Positions 1 to 8,704 of a DNA stretch of 32,814 nt are shown here, one piece after another (positions within the stretch are counted from its first letter, which is position 1; each line of letters begins with the position of its first letter). The notes under the pieces were generated by a model. It saw nothing but the letters and a program-made list of their open reading frames with translations, ran no database searches and was not told the origin of the DNA. The position numbers and the translations under genes are program-made. Source of the stretch: Desulfuromonas sp. (lineage in GTDB: Bacteria; Desulfobacterota; Desulfuromonadia; Desulfuromonadales; BM103); the NCBI GenBank assembly GCA_012026975.1, contig VEPG01000069.1:1-32814 (forward strand), given 5' to 3'.

Positions 1-368
1 GCACTTTTGTCTGGCCGGTCCGCGGTCAGGTAGTGACCGAATTCGGCACGATTGAAGGGAAATCGAGCAAGGGGGTCGAGATTGCGGTCCCGCACGGCAC
101 CCCGGTGACCGCCGCGGCAGCCGGCAAGGTGATCTATTGCGGCAACGGCATCCGCGGTTACGGCAACCTGATCATCCTTGAGCACGCCGACAACTATTTC
201 ACGGTTTACGGGTTCAATGCCAAGAACCTTGTCGCGATTGACAGCTTCGTCGGTCAGGGCGATAGAATTGCCCTGAGCGGGGCTCCGGCCGGAGGCAAAA
301 GCCCCCGACTTCACTTCGAAATCAGGAAAGGCAAGACCGCTGCCAATCCGATTTTTTACTTGCCATGA
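1..368 (+). CDS. nlpD: NlpD-like LytM (M23) domain protein, C-terminal part (5' end outside window)
   Basis: Reading frame 3 is open from the window edge, so the gene begins upstream. The visible part starts TFVWPVRGQVVTEFGT and covers about 120 residues of a LytM/M23 peptidase fold. The zinc-site residues of active M23 enzymes are missing: the first His/Asp motif reads SSKGVEIAV, the loop His is Phe (VYGFNAKN), and the last motif is RLHFE rather than HLHFE. The same degeneracy is known from E. coli NlpD, which activates periplasmic amidases instead of cutting peptidoglycan itself, so an envelope amidase-activator role is inferred. Lying directly upstream of rpoS is the classic nlpD arrangement and supports the name. 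The LysM part expected at the N-terminus cannot be seen. Confidence 0.88.
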   Translation, partial: TFVWPVRGQVVTEFGTIEGKSSKGVEIAVPHGTPVTAAAAGKVIYCGNGIRGYGNLIILEHADNYFTVYGFNAKNLVAIDSFVGQGDRIALSGAPAGGKSPRLHFEIRKGKTAANPIFYLP

Positions 369-428
369 CCTGGTGGCTCCCTTAGACTCGACAAATTCCG
401 TAGGTTGATTTGCGCAGGCCGGACAGAG

Positions 429-1517
429 ATGGACGATATGCTCAACGAAGACGATCGCGTTGAAATCGATGAAGAAGAGGTTGATCCTTCCGAGCTTTCA
501 CCTGATGGCGATTCGGAGGATAGCAACGATGACGAACCTGATTTCGATGCCGATGATAAAGTACTCGATGATGAATCGGATGAGAACCTGCAGGAAGATG
601 TTCGCGAGCAGGAAGACCATGCTCGTGACGCCATCAAGCTCTATCTCCGGGACATCCAGAAAACCAGTCTGCTGACGGCCGAGGAAGAGCGCGAACTGGC
701 TCGCCGCATCGATCAGGGGGATATGTCCGCCCGCGATCGAATGATCGAATCCAATCTGCGGTTGGTGGTCAAGATCGCCAAACGCTACATGAACCGGGGT
801 CTGCCTTTTCTTGATCTGATCGAGGAAGGAAACCTCGGCCTCATCAAGGCGGTCGAGCGTTTCAAGCTTAGCAAGGAATGCCGTTTTTCGACCTATGCGA
901 CCTGGTGGATCCGGCAGTCGATTGAGCGGGCCCTGGTCAATCAGAGCCGGACCATTCGCCTGCCGGTGCACGTTTCCGACGATATCAACCGCCTGATCAA
1001 GGTCACCCGCAATCTTCTCCATGAACACAATCGCGAGCCTCAGGTCAAGGAGGTGGCCGATGCCATGGGGGTCGATGCCGCCTACGTACGCCGCCTGATG
1101 ATCCTGCTCAAGCGCACCTACTCCTTCGAACATCCGATGGGGGAAAACAACGATTACAGCCTGATGGATACGATCGAAGATACCAGCTCGGTCAATCCGG
1201 CCGAGCTGTCCGAATGGCGCAACAAATACCGGCCGATCCGCGAGCTGTTTTCAACGTCGGACAAGGACGACAACGATCCTCTCAATGAATCGGAAACCAG
1301 GATTCTCAACAGGATCAGGGAAGCCTTGAGTGACCATGAATTGATGATTTTGAAGCGGCGCTTCGGGCTGGACGACATGAATCAGCAGACGCTGGATGTC
1401 ATCGGCCAGTCATCCGGAGTGACACGCGAGCGGATTCGGCAGATTGAATCGAAGGCGCTGCAGAAAATGCAACAGATCCTCTGTGACGAAGAAAGTGGAG
1501 AGAGCGGGCATGGATGA
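429..1517 (+). CDS. rpoS: RNA polymerase sigma factor RpoS
   Basis: This sigma-70 family factor has 362 residues. A very acidic N-terminus (about residues 1-60) is followed by region 1.2 ([20 protein letters not shown]). Region 2 contains [34 protein letters not shown] and [16 protein letters not shown], and regions 3 and 4 end with a helix-turn-helix around [20 protein letters not shown]. The IRLPVHV segment after region 2 is typical of the RpoS/RpoD group. The gene controls the general stress or stationary-phase response. I chose the ATG at 429 because the acidic domain begins there. A TTG at 405 and an ATG at 438 are in frame, and no start has a strong ribosome site. The stop overlaps the start of apt by 8 bases, so the two are probably co-transcribed. 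Confidence 0.95.
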   Translation: MDDMLNEDDRVEIDEEEVDPSELSPDGDSEDSNDDEPDFDADDKVLDDESDENLQEDVREQEDHARDAIKLYLRDIQKTSLLTAEEERELARRIDQGDMSARDRMIESNLRLVVKIAKRYMNRGLPFLDLIEEGNLGLIKAVERFKLSKECRFSTYATWWIRQSIERALVNQSRTIRLPVHVSDDINRLIKVTRNLLHEHNREPQVKEVADAMGVDAAYVRRLMILLKRTYSFEHPMGENNDYSLMDTIEDTSSVNPAELSEWRNKYRPIRELFSTSDKDDNDPLNESETRILNRIREALSDHELMILKRRFGLDDMNQQTLDVIGQSSGVTRERIRQIESKALQKMQQILCDEESGESGHG

Positions 1518-2025
1518 GCTTAAGAATATTATTCGGGATGTCCCCGATTTTCCTAAAAAAGGCATTATTTTCAAGGATATCACGACGCTGCTGTCCGATG
1601 GGCGCAGCTTCCACCGGATGGTTGATCTGATCGCGCATCGCTATGTCGGCCAGCATATCGACAAGATTGTCGGTGTTGAGGCGCGCGGTTTTGTGCTTGG
1701 TTCGGCGCTGGCTTACAAGCTGGGGGCCGGGATCACCCTGGTGCGCAAGCCGGGAAAGCTCCCCTACAAAACCCGCAAGGTCAGTTATGCTCTCGAATAC
1801 GGGACCGATTCCCTTGAGATCCACGAAGATGCCTTCAAGCCCGGTGACCGGGTGATCATTGCCGATGATCTGCTGGCCACCGGGGGGACGGTGGCGGCGG
1901 TTGTCAAGTTGGTCGAAGGGCTTGGCGCGGAAATCGTCGAATGCGCCTTCATGACCGAGCTCGAATTCCTGCATGGCCGTGAAAAACTCCCGTCCGGCAA
2001 GGTCTTCAGTCTCTTGAAGTTTTAG
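1510..2025 (+). CDS. apt: adenine phosphoribosyltransferase
   Basis: The 171-residue protein matches the usual length of bacterial Apt, which turns adenine and PRPP into AMP and pyrophosphate in cytoplasmic purine salvage. It starts [19 protein letters not shown], a characteristic Apt N-terminus, and continues [10 protein letters not shown] and [15 protein letters not shown]. The PRPP-binding motif [13 protein letters not shown] lies near residues 115-127. The start at 1510 has a purine-rich site (GTGGAGAGAG) just upstream and lies inside the end of rpoS, indicating translational coupling. The open frame extends further upstream to 1444 but that part only repeats rpoS sequence in another frame. 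Confidence 0.95.
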   Translation: MDELKNIIRDVPDFPKKGIIFKDITTLLSDGRSFHRMVDLIAHRYVGQHIDKIVGVEARGFVLGSALAYKLGAGITLVRKPGKLPYKTRKVSYALEYGTDSLEIHEDAFKPGDRVIIADDLLATGGTVAAVVKLVEGLGAEIVECAFMTELEFLHGREKLPSGKVFSLLKF

Positions 2026-2049
2026 GAAAAGCGGTGATCGGAATAATCA

Positions 2050-2114
2050 AGTGACCCGTGATCAGTTGCCATCGGGCAGTGTTCGGCCACGGGTTTGACA
2101 GATCACGGATCACT
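2050..2114 (+). repeat. 14-bp inverted repeat after apt (GTGATC family), possible terminator
   Basis: AGTGACCCGTGATC at 2050-2063 pairs with GATCACGGATCACT at 2101-2114 with a single mismatch. The loop is 37 bases and the second arm is followed by TTTTGCTTTT. It may end the rpoS-apt transcript, although the loop is long for an intrinsic terminator. The TTGACA at 2095-2100 lies inside the loop. Confidence 0.5.
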
Positions 2115-2150
2115 CTTTTGCTTTTGCTGCCCATCAGCGTTTGTCTTTAA

Positions 2151-2227
2151 GGCCCCGTAGCTCAGGTGGATAGAGCGACCGCCTCCTAAGCGGTAGGCCG
2201 TGCGTTCGAGTCGCGCCGGGGCCGCCA
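2151..2227 (+). tRNA. tRNA-Arg (anticodon CCT)
   Basis: A full cloverleaf is visible. The acceptor arm GGCCCCG (2151-2157) pairs with CGGGGCC (2217-2223), followed by discriminator G and an encoded CCA (2225-2227). The anticodon stem ACCGC/GCGGT encloses loop CTCCTAA, placing anticodon CCT at 2185-2187, which reads the AGG arginine codon. The T arm contains GTTCGAGTC. It sits alone between apt and its own terminator. Confidence 0.96.
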
Positions 2228-2234
2228 TATAATC

Positions 2235-2270
2235 AAGCACCGAGGCAATTGCCCCGGTGCTTTTCCTTTT
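2235..2270 (+). terminator. intrinsic terminator of tRNA-Arg
   Basis: AGCACCG (2236-2242) pairs with CGGTGCT (2255-2261), with an inner self-complementary GGCAATTGCC, and is followed by TTTTCCTTTTT. It begins eight bases after the tRNA CCA. Confidence 0.85.
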
Positions 2271-2406
2271 TCCTGGCAGCGCTACGGGCAACGCACGGGC
2301 CCACAGCCATTTAGCCGGTTAGACGTAAAATCACCGACTGCCTGCGTGACAAAATAACCGCCCCGCCTTCATTAAGTATAACTAACTATGTAATATATCG
2401 ATATAA

Positions 2407-2434
2407 TTCGAATTTATATTTAAGCAATTATAAT
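2407..2434 (+). promoter_or_regulatory. candidate promoter of the gene at 2514
   Basis: A perfect -10 hexamer TATAAT lies at 2429-2434, 16 bases after a weak -35-like TTCGAA (2407-2412). The surrounding stretch (about 2370-2440) is strikingly AT-rich compared with the rest of the window, which could act as an UP element. The rest of the 2271-2513 gap holds no gene that I can support. Confidence 0.45.
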
Positions 2435-2513
2435 TTTATACGGGGGTTCGACTGGTTGTTTTTTTGCAAAATGACTGACCTGAATATCGTCTCTACCAGT
2501 TCAGGAGGTCATT

Positions 2514-2894
2514 ATGGAGTCGTTGTTTGTCCTGATGCTTGCCTTTACCGCAATCCTGCTCTGCTTTGCCGTCCCAAGAATGTGCGCCGATTGGTTGTCT
2601 CTACATAATCTGGATCAAGCCGACGAGTTCGATGAACTTAAGAATCTGCGATCCGCTGCGCACTCTTGGGCACTACGCCATTTCTTCTGCGCGCTGATGG
2701 CTTTCTGCATGGCTATGGCAATCGATCATTCCTCTTTGGAGGCACGGGCTCCCCATCTTTTGCAGATGACAACAGTGTATGCCTGTACTTCCCTCATCCT
2801 CGCTTTCGTTGAAACCCTTTTCGCGCAGAAAATAACGGTTCTGCTTTCCACCAGGAAGGTCGCGGTAAGGTGTCGTACTGAAGAACTCCGGTAG
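2514..2894 (+). CDS. small membrane protein of unknown function
   Basis: I do not recognise this 126-residue protein. A strong ribosome site (CAGGAGG, 5 bases before ATG) makes it a real gene candidate. Hydrophobic segments lie at about residues 3-22 (LFVLMLAFTAILLCFAVP), 52-70 (HFFCALMAFCMAMAI) and 85-105 (TTVYACTSLILAFVETLF), so three membrane passes are likely. The C-terminus is basic (STRKVAVRCRTEELR). It stands alone, with an AT-rich promoter region before it and a bidirectional terminator after it. The leader can fold so that the ribosome site is partly paired (2476-2511). Confidence 0.7.
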   Translation: MESLFVLMLAFTAILLCFAVPRMCADWLSLHNLDQADEFDELKNLRSAAHSWALRHFFCALMAFCMAMAIDHSSLEARAPHLLQMTTVYACTSLILAFVETLFAQKITVLLSTRKVAVRCRTEELR

Positions 2895-2939
2895 GGAAGA
2901 GTCCCCGCGCCACAAATCGCGTCGGCATCATCAATAAAA

Positions 2940-2979
2940 ACAGCCACCTGGTCCGGTTGCCAGGTGGCTGTGGTTTTTT
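2940..2979. terminator. bidirectional terminator between convergent genes
   Basis: The 12-bp stem ACAGCCACCTGG/CCAGGTGGCTGT has an 8-base loop. It is followed by GGTTTTTT on the plus strand and preceded by AATAAAA, giving a T-rich tail on the minus strand. It lies between a plus-strand gene ending at 2894 and a minus-strand gene ending at 2998. Confidence 0.88.
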
Positions 2980-2997
2980 CGGGGCGTGCCGGGAAAA

Positions 2998-3189
2998 CTA
3001 CTTCGTCTGCTCCAGTTGGCTGCAAACCTGCTCCAGCTTCCTCTCAAGGCTTTCGATGCGCTTTTTCAGCTCATTGAAGGTGCAGAACCCCTCGATCCTG
3101 GCGTCTCCGGGGATATATGTTTGATATTTCCGGTCACGGGTTTCCGAATACCCGTCGATATTCCTGTCCGTATCGTATATGTCATTCAT
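2998..3189 (-). CDS. small hypothetical protein with C-terminal coiled coil
   Basis: The 63-residue protein starts MNDIYDTDRNIDGYSETRD. It ends in a heptad-rich helix, FNELKKRIESLERKLEQV, which should form a short coiled coil. The start at 3189 has AAAGGAG 8 bases upstream; an in-frame GTG sits one codon earlier. I know of no function. The charged head and leucine-zipper-like tail suggest a small protein-binding or regulatory factor, but nothing in the sequence proves it. It ends against the bidirectional terminator shared with the gene at 2514. Confidence 0.7.
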   Translation of the reverse strand: MNDIYDTDRNIDGYSETRDRKYQTYIPGDARIEGFCTFNELKKRIESLERKLEQVCSQLEQTK

Positions 3190-3256
3190 CACGTCAGCTC
3201 CTTTGTTTAGTCGATCATCTGCATGCCCGATAAGGCAGTGCGACCATCAATCGCAA

Positions 3257-3285
3257 ATATTATCGTTAATTGTGCAAAAACACAA
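3257..3285 (-). promoter_or_regulatory. candidate promoter of the 63-residue protein gene
   Basis: On the minus strand TTGTGT (plus 3280-3285) and TAATAT (plus 3257-3262) are separated by 17 bases. The same stretch also has GG and GC 10 bases apart (ATGGTTGTGTTTTTGCA), a loose sigma-54 resemblance that is much weaker than the site at 3789. Confidence 0.38.
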
Positions 3286-3346
3286 CCATGACCTTTGCCG
3301 CAAGTCGGCACTGGGAGAAATCGTAGCGGATATCGGGAAGGAGGGG

Positions 3347-3685
3347 CTAGAACTTGTAGCTGAAACCCAGCAGAAGATTCTGGGTGATGCGGTCCACGGC
3401 AATGCGTTCGCCAACAAACTCGGGGCTGTTTTCCGTTGAAGGAAAGAAGCGGTTTTGCAGGTCGATTGTTACCTTCGGACTGAGGGCATAACCAAGCACG
3501 GTCGCGGTTTGGCAGATGTCCATTTCATCGCTGCCAGTATCTGAATTGGTATGGAAAACAAGGGTGGCTTCGTTGCGATGGTTATCAAGCAACGGTTCCT
3601 GATCACCGGGGCCGGCGGTGGCCGGTAAAATTCCCACACCCAGCACCATTATCAAACCAGCCAACGTGATTGCCAAACCTTTCAT
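3347..3685 (-). CDS. small secreted protein, possible outer-membrane beta-strand protein
   Basis: The 112-residue protein begins with a clear signal peptide (MKGLAITLAGLIMVLGVGIL, then PATAG, cleavage near residue 24). The mature part of about 88 residues alternates polar and hydrophobic residues (ATVLGYALSPKVTIDLQNRF) and ends NLLLGFSYKF. A C-terminal aromatic after a beta-strand pattern is typical of outer-membrane barrels, though the protein is too short for a full barrel, so it may oligomerise or be a relic. The start at 3685 has TTGGAG eight bases upstream; the frame stays open further upstream without a better start. A perfect sigma-54 promoter lies about 100 bases upstream. Confidence 0.65.
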   Translation of the reverse strand: MKGLAITLAGLIMVLGVGILPATAGPGDQEPLLDNHRNEATLVFHTNSDTGSDEMDICQTATVLGYALSPKVTIDLQNRFFPSTENSPEFVGERIAVDRITQNLLLGFSYKF

Positions 3686-3788
3686 GGCGATGCTCCAATT
3701 CCTTTGTATTTCGCATTGTCGTGAGCACCTCCAGCCACCATCCACATAAAAAACATCGAAAAAGCAATGTGTTGCACAATTTAGTATT

Positions 3789-3805
3789 AGCAACGACCGT
3801 GCCAA
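3789..3805 (-). promoter_or_regulatory. sigma-54 (RpoN) -24/-12 promoter
   Basis: Read on the minus strand, the 17 bases TTGGCACGGTCGTTGCT match every defined position of the sigma-54 consensus YTGGCACGRNNNTTGCW. It points at the secreted protein gene starting at 3685, giving a leader of roughly 90-95 bases. Sigma-54 promoters need an enhancer-binding activator. Confidence 0.82.
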
Positions 3806-3823
3806 TCAATGGGCTGATATAAA

Positions 3824-3852
3824 CTGCCCGACATGACTGCATTTGTCGGCAG
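3824..3852. promoter_or_regulatory. dyad upstream of the sigma-54 promoter, possible activator site
   Basis: CTGCCCGACA (3824-3833) and TGTCGGCAG (3844-3852) form an inverted repeat with one extra base in one arm and a 10-base centre. Its middle is about 40 bases upstream of the -24/-12 element, a plausible though close position for an enhancer-binding protein. The rest of the 3686-3965 gap shows no gene. Confidence 0.45.
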
Positions 3853-3965
3853 TCGTTGCAAGCACCGCTGCCGGAAACAGGCAAATTGCTGTGTCAGTCA
3901 GGTTTCACCCTGTCGATATTTTGCTACAGCAAACTGCTAGACAAAGCGATGCGGTGGGGTGATTG

Positions 3966-5381
3966 TCAAAGAAAGGGCGAGAAGAGGCGGGCGGCACCAT
4001 GCTGGAGGCGTTTCGAAAATGACCATTCCTGGACCATCCTCATGGTGATTTCGCGACTTTCCCGGAGTTGGCCGGTAAATCGTTGATGCAGCGCCGCCGC
4101 CACGGCGGGATCGTCGATCAGAGCGCCGACCTCGAAGTTGAGGCGGAAGCTGCGGATGTCGATGTTGGCCGAGCCAATCAGGGCCAGTTGTTCGTCAATG
4201 ACCATTGTCTTGGCGTGAAGCATGGAGGGGAGGTACTCGAAAACCCTGATGCCGACGACCAGCAAGTGTTGATAATAGGAGCGGCCGGCCGGCCCCACCA
4301 GCAGGACGTCGCAGCGTTCGGGGACGAGAATGCGGACGTCGACACCCTTGAGGGCCGCTCCGATCAAAGCGGAAAGAATGGCTTCGTCAGGGATGAAATA
4401 GGGGCTGGTCAACCAGACGGATTTGCGGGCCGCGGTAATCCCCGCAAAATAATTCAACTGACTGGCATTGCGAGGTTGATCAGGTCCGCTCGGCACGATG
4501 GCGACAGTTGCATTCCCCCGTGATTCGGCTGACGTTTCAGGGAAATCCGGCGCTTCTCCGGTGGCAAAACGCCAGTCATCGAAAAACACTTCTTCCAGGT
4601 CATCGACGCAGGGCCCTTCGAGACGCAAATGCGTGTCGCTGAAATGCAGCGTGCCGCGCCGTCTGGCCCGGCCGGAGTATTCATCGCCGACATTCATCCC
4701 GCCGGTGAAGGCGACCTGGCCGTCGATGACGATCAGCTTGCGATGGTTGCGCAAATGGACCGACCAGCGTTTGCGCAACGGATTGAGGGGGAGGAATTCG
4801 ACGCAGCGGCCGCCGGCTTCGGTAATGGCATCCAGGCGGGGGCGACTCATGCGGAAAGAGCCAAGCGCGTCGTAGATGAGACGGACTTCGACCCCTGCAC
4901 GGGCCTTCTCGGCCAGGATGTCGAGAAAACGATGACCGGTCTCGTCCCTGCGGATCAGGTAGTATTCGGCCCAGATGCGCTCCTTTGCCTGGCGAAGGGA
5001 TTCTTCAACGCGCGCAAACGCCGATTCGTCGCCGGTCAAAACTTCCGCCAGGTTGCCGGTGGATGGCTCCAGTCCGGTCGAGCGGAAGGCTACCGACATG
5101 ACGGGACTGTGCACGCACGCACCGGTCGCGGCATCACACGGTCTGTGCGCCAGGGCTTTCTGCCGACGCCGGCGCACTGTGGTCCGCTTGATGGTCGGGT
5201 CGGCAAGCAGGAAGTAGGCGGTTGCCCCGAGAGCGGGAAAGGCGATGACCCCGAACAGCCAGGCCAGGGTGCGCTCGACCCCCTGACCCCGGTAAAGGAG
5301 ACACAGAATGGCAGCCAGGTCGGCGGCAATCACGACCGCCCAGAACAGCCATGACCATTGACTGAACAGGACGTTGATCAT
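3966..5381 (-). CDS. cls: cardiolipin synthase (phospholipase D family)
   Basis: The 471-residue protein has the bacterial ClsA layout: two N-terminal membrane helices (about residues 7-29 and 38-60), then two phospholipase D halves. The HKD motifs are complete: H213-R-K215 with D220 in HRKLIVID, and H389-A-K391 with D396 in HAKTMVID, each followed by the usual G/S-x-N (GGMN, GSANID). The enzyme condenses phosphatidylglycerol molecules to cardiolipin at the inner membrane. The start at 5381 overlaps the trmL stop in ATGA, so the gene is translationally coupled as the third gene of a minus-strand operon with the acyltransferase and trmL. Two membrane-lipid genes in one operon suggests an envelope function for the unit. 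Confidence 0.93.
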   Translation of the reverse strand: MINVLFSQWSWLFWAVVIAADLAAILCLLYRGQGVERTLAWLFGVIAFPALGATAYFLLADPTIKRTTVRRRRQKALAHRPCDAATGACVHSPVMSVAFRSTGLEPSTGNLAEVLTGDESAFARVEESLRQAKERIWAEYYLIRRDETGHRFLDILAEKARAGVEVRLIYDALGSFRMSRPRLDAITEAGGRCVEFLPLNPLRKRWSVHLRNHRKLIVIDGQVAFTGGMNVGDEYSGRARRRGTLHFSDTHLRLEGPCVDDLEEVFFDDWRFATGEAPDFPETSAESRGNATVAIVPSGPDQPRNASQLNYFAGITAARKSVWLTSPYFIPDEAILSALIGAALKGVDVRILVPERCDVLLVGPAGRSYYQHLLVVGIRVFEYLPSMLHAKTMVIDEQLALIGSANIDIRSFRLNFEVGALIDDPAVAAALHQRFTGQLRESREITMRMVQEWSFSKRLQHGAARLFSPFL

Positions 5382-5866
5382 GGCGACGGCGTCGGCTGCC
5401 GCTCAAGCCGGCCGGACTGGCGGAGCGCTTCATAGAGAACGATCCCGGCGGCAGTCGACAGATTGAGGCTGCGCACGATCGGGCTGAAAATCGGGATGCG
5501 GATGGTGTGCTCGCTATTTGCCGCGAGCAACTCCTCCGGCAGGCCGAGCGTCTCCTTGCCGAACACCAGAAAATCGCCGGCGTGAAAATCCGCTTCGACA
5601 TGAGTTTTAAGGGCTTTTTTCGAAGTGTACCAGAAACGGCCGTCGGGGAAGGCGCTCCCGAGAGCGTCGAGGTGCGGCCAGACGCGCACGTCGACCGCGT
5701 CCCAGTAGTCGAGGCCGGCCCGCTTCAGCTGCCGGTCGTCGATCGAAAAGCCCAATTTACCGACCAGGTGCAGGATCGTCCCCGTTGCTCCGCACAGACG
5801 GGCGATATTGCCGGTATTCGGCGGGATCTCCGGCTCGACGAGAACAATGTGGAAAGGGGGGGTCAT
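5378..5866 (-). CDS. trmL: tRNA (cytidine/uridine-34-2'-O)-methyltransferase TrmL
   Basis: The 162-residue SPOUT-class methyltransferase starts MTPPFHIVLVEPEIPPNTGN and contains the family motifs IARLCGATG, LVFGKETLGLP and IPIFSPIVRSLNLSTAAGI. The last forms the knotted S-adenosylmethionine site. TrmL methylates the ribose of the wobble base in leucine tRNAs. The start at 5866 is chosen because it overlaps the stop of the upstream gene in ATGA and matches the family N-terminus; the frame runs on to 5893 but only over acyltransferase sequence. Length is normal for the family. Confidence 0.92.
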   Translation of the reverse strand: MTPPFHIVLVEPEIPPNTGNIARLCGATGTILHLVGKLGFSIDDRQLKRAGLDYWDAVDVRVWPHLDALGSAFPDGRFWYTSKKALKTHVEADFHAGDFLVFGKETLGLPEELLAANSEHTIRIPIFSPIVRSLNLSTAAGIVLYEALRQSGRLERQPTPSP

Positions 5867-6729
5867 CGCCACCGCCGGTGTACCCAGAACCACTGCGCCG
5901 GATCGCGTCGCACCGCCTCTTCGATAATGCGGGTCAGCAGGGCCGTATTCTCGACAACCCGTTCCGGAGTCTGTTCGCCTTCAAGAACAAACGGCGGGGC
6001 GATCTCGAATCGATAACGATCACCGTCCTCCCACCACGCGAAGGCCGGGACGATCGGTACGCGGTACTTCATGGCGATTTCGGCGATGATCGGCGTGGTC
6101 CAGGCGTCTCGACCGAAGAACGGCACCTTGACCCCTTGTCGGCGCCCGGCGTGCTGGTCGAGGAGGATGCCGACAAAGTGTTTCTGCTGGAGCGCCTTGA
6201 GAATGCGTCGCGCCCCCTGGCGACTGCTGATGATATAGCCGCCGGCCGCCTCGCGCATGCGCAGGAAATAGCGATCGGTCAGCGGATTGCGCATCGGTTT
6301 GGCAACCACGCCAATCGGATAGCCCAATGTTGAGAAGAAAAAGTTCCCCGCTTCCCAGAAGCCGATGTGGCCGGTCAGCAGGATGCAGCCGCGACCGTGG
6401 TCGAGTGCCGTGCGCAAATGCTCCACGCCGATGATGGTGGCGTCGCGTTTCAGGTCGCTGCTCTGGCGCATCATGTCCAGGCGCAGCATTTCGATAAACC
6501 CCATCCCCAGGTAGCGGAACATCTGCCTGATGATAGTTTCGATCTCTGTTGCCGGTTTTTCGGGATAGGCGCGCTGCAGGTTGGCACGGGCAAGCTTGAC
6601 CCTGCCGGGAAGAATCAGTCGGCCGAGGGTGCCAAGGGCCCGGCCGAAGCGCAGCGCCGTTCGCCGGGGAAGGGCACGCACCAGTTTAGCCAGGAGAATA
6701 AAAGGAATATATTCCAGCCAGTTGCGCAT
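5863..6729 (-). CDS. LpxL/HtrB-family lipid A acyltransferase
   Basis: The 288-residue protein has the lysophospholipid/lipid A acyltransferase fold. One N-terminal hydrophobic segment (YIPFILLAKLVRAL) anchors it to the inner membrane. The catalytic HX4E motif is H121-IGFW-E126, and GILLDQHAGRRQGVKVPFFG and PIVPAFAWWEDG are later family blocks. It should add a secondary acyl chain to Kdo-lipid A or a related lipid; which of LpxL, LpxM or LpxP it corresponds to cannot be told. The start at 6729 has GAGG six bases upstream. It is first of the overlapping minus-strand trio that includes trmL and cls. Confidence 0.88.
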   Translation of the reverse strand: MRNWLEYIPFILLAKLVRALPRRTALRFGRALGTLGRLILPGRVKLARANLQRAYPEKPATEIETIIRQMFRYLGMGFIEMLRLDMMRQSSDLKRDATIIGVEHLRTALDHGRGCILLTGHIGFWEAGNFFFSTLGYPIGVVAKPMRNPLTDRYFLRMREAAGGYIISSRQGARRILKALQQKHFVGILLDQHAGRRQGVKVPFFGRDAWTTPIIAEIAMKYRVPIVPAFAWWEDGDRYRFEIAPPFVLEGEQTPERVVENTALLTRIIEEAVRRDPAQWFWVHRRWR

Positions 6730-6865
6730 GAATACCTCAGAAAAAACCGGAGTCTCTAAAAATCAGGAACGCGGAAAGGCAGCAACGCGAACAAACAGAT
6801 TCTTTGAAGAGGTCCGGTCAATGAACATTAATAAAAAATAGCACGCAGCCACTCGTTGGGCAAAC

Positions 6866-6895
6866 AAAAGCGGGCCATGTCGGCCCGCTTTTATA
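6866..6895. terminator. intrinsic terminator of the O-acetylhomoserine sulfhydrylase gene
   Basis: AAAAGCGGGCC and GGCCCGCTTTT pair around a 5-base loop. It has A-tracts and T-tracts on both sides, so it can work in both directions. On the minus strand it follows the stop at 6931. The remaining 6730-6930 gap shows no gene. Confidence 0.88.
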
Positions 6896-6930
6896 AGTTT
6901 GCACCAAAGGCAAGGGGATGCTGATTAACG

Positions 6931-8268
<1,338 letters not shown>

Positions 8269-8284
8269 TCAAGAACTCCGGTTC

Positions 8285-8313
8285 CGAATAGCATGGATCG
8301 GTGAATGCGTCAA
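8285..8313 (-). promoter_or_regulatory. candidate promoter of metY
   Basis: On the minus strand TTGACG (plus 8308-8313) is followed after 17 bases by TATTCG (plus 8285-8290). This is a fair sigma-70 match and gives a leader of about 55-60 bases. Confidence 0.45.
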
Positions 8314-8361
8314 TTCATTGAATTTATCATATCGGCGGCTATCTGCATGTATTTTTTCTGG

Positions 8362-8390
8362 TTGCATTGTGCCGAACCGTTTGGTATAAA
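8362..8390 (+). promoter_or_regulatory. promoter of tRNA-Leu
   Basis: TTGCAT (8362-8367), a 17-base spacer and TATAAA (8385-8390) end 13 bases before the tRNA. The spacing and position are ideal for a sigma-70 tRNA promoter. Confidence 0.8.
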
Positions 8391-8403
8391 GACCTCCGCT
8401 TTT

Positions 8404-8490
8404 GCCGAAGTGGTGGAACTGGTAGACACGCTAGGTTCAGGGTCTAGTGGCCGTAGGGCCGTGGGAGTTCGAGTCTCCCCTTCGGCACCA
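8404..8490 (+). tRNA. tRNA-Leu (anticodon CAG)
   Basis: An 87-base class II tRNA. The acceptor GCCGAAG (8404-8410) pairs with CTTCGGC, with discriminator A and encoded CCA ending at 8490. The anticodon stem CTAGG/TCTAG encloses TTCAGGG, giving anticodon CAG at 8438-8440. A long variable arm (GGCCGTAGGGCCGT) and the GTTCGAGTC T-loop complete the fold. Confidence 0.96.
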
Positions 8491-8499
8491 AGTTAAGAA

Positions 8500-8539
8500 A
8501 AAGGGCTGTAACCTTAAAAGGTTGCAGCCCTTTGTTTTT
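8500..8539 (+). terminator. intrinsic terminator of tRNA-Leu
   Basis: AAAGGGCTGTAACC (8500-8513) pairs with GGTTGCAGCCCTTT (8520-8533) with one mismatch around loop TTAAAA, followed by GTTTTT. Confidence 0.9.
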
Positions 8540-8604
8540 ATATTCGGGGCGACTGGGGTGCGGATGGGTGCGTCGCCCGGAGATGTTCAATAATAATCGC
8601 ATCG

Positions 8605-8632
8605 TTGCCCGCTCTTGAGAATTTGATACTAT
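8605..8632 (+). promoter_or_regulatory. weak candidate promoter of the gene at 8705
   Basis: TTGCCC (8605-8610), a 16-base spacer and TACTAT (8627-8632). The match is modest and the only support is its position before the gene. Confidence 0.3.
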
Positions 8633-8704
8633 TGGACTTGTCCGGGTGTCGCTGCAGGGACGATCCTCCAACATATGCTGTTTCACGGCATGCCGGTGAG
8701 GCTG

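Noticed and set aside
2095-2123. TTGACA before tRNA-Arg as a promoter
   Set aside because: At 17 bases spacing the -10 position reads TTGCTT, too poor; the hexamer also sits in the loop of an inverted repeat.
3179-3439. Plus-strand open frame of 86 codons across the 3190-3346 gap
   Set aside because: It overlaps the minus-strand secreted-protein gene, has no ribosome site and no recognisable sequence.
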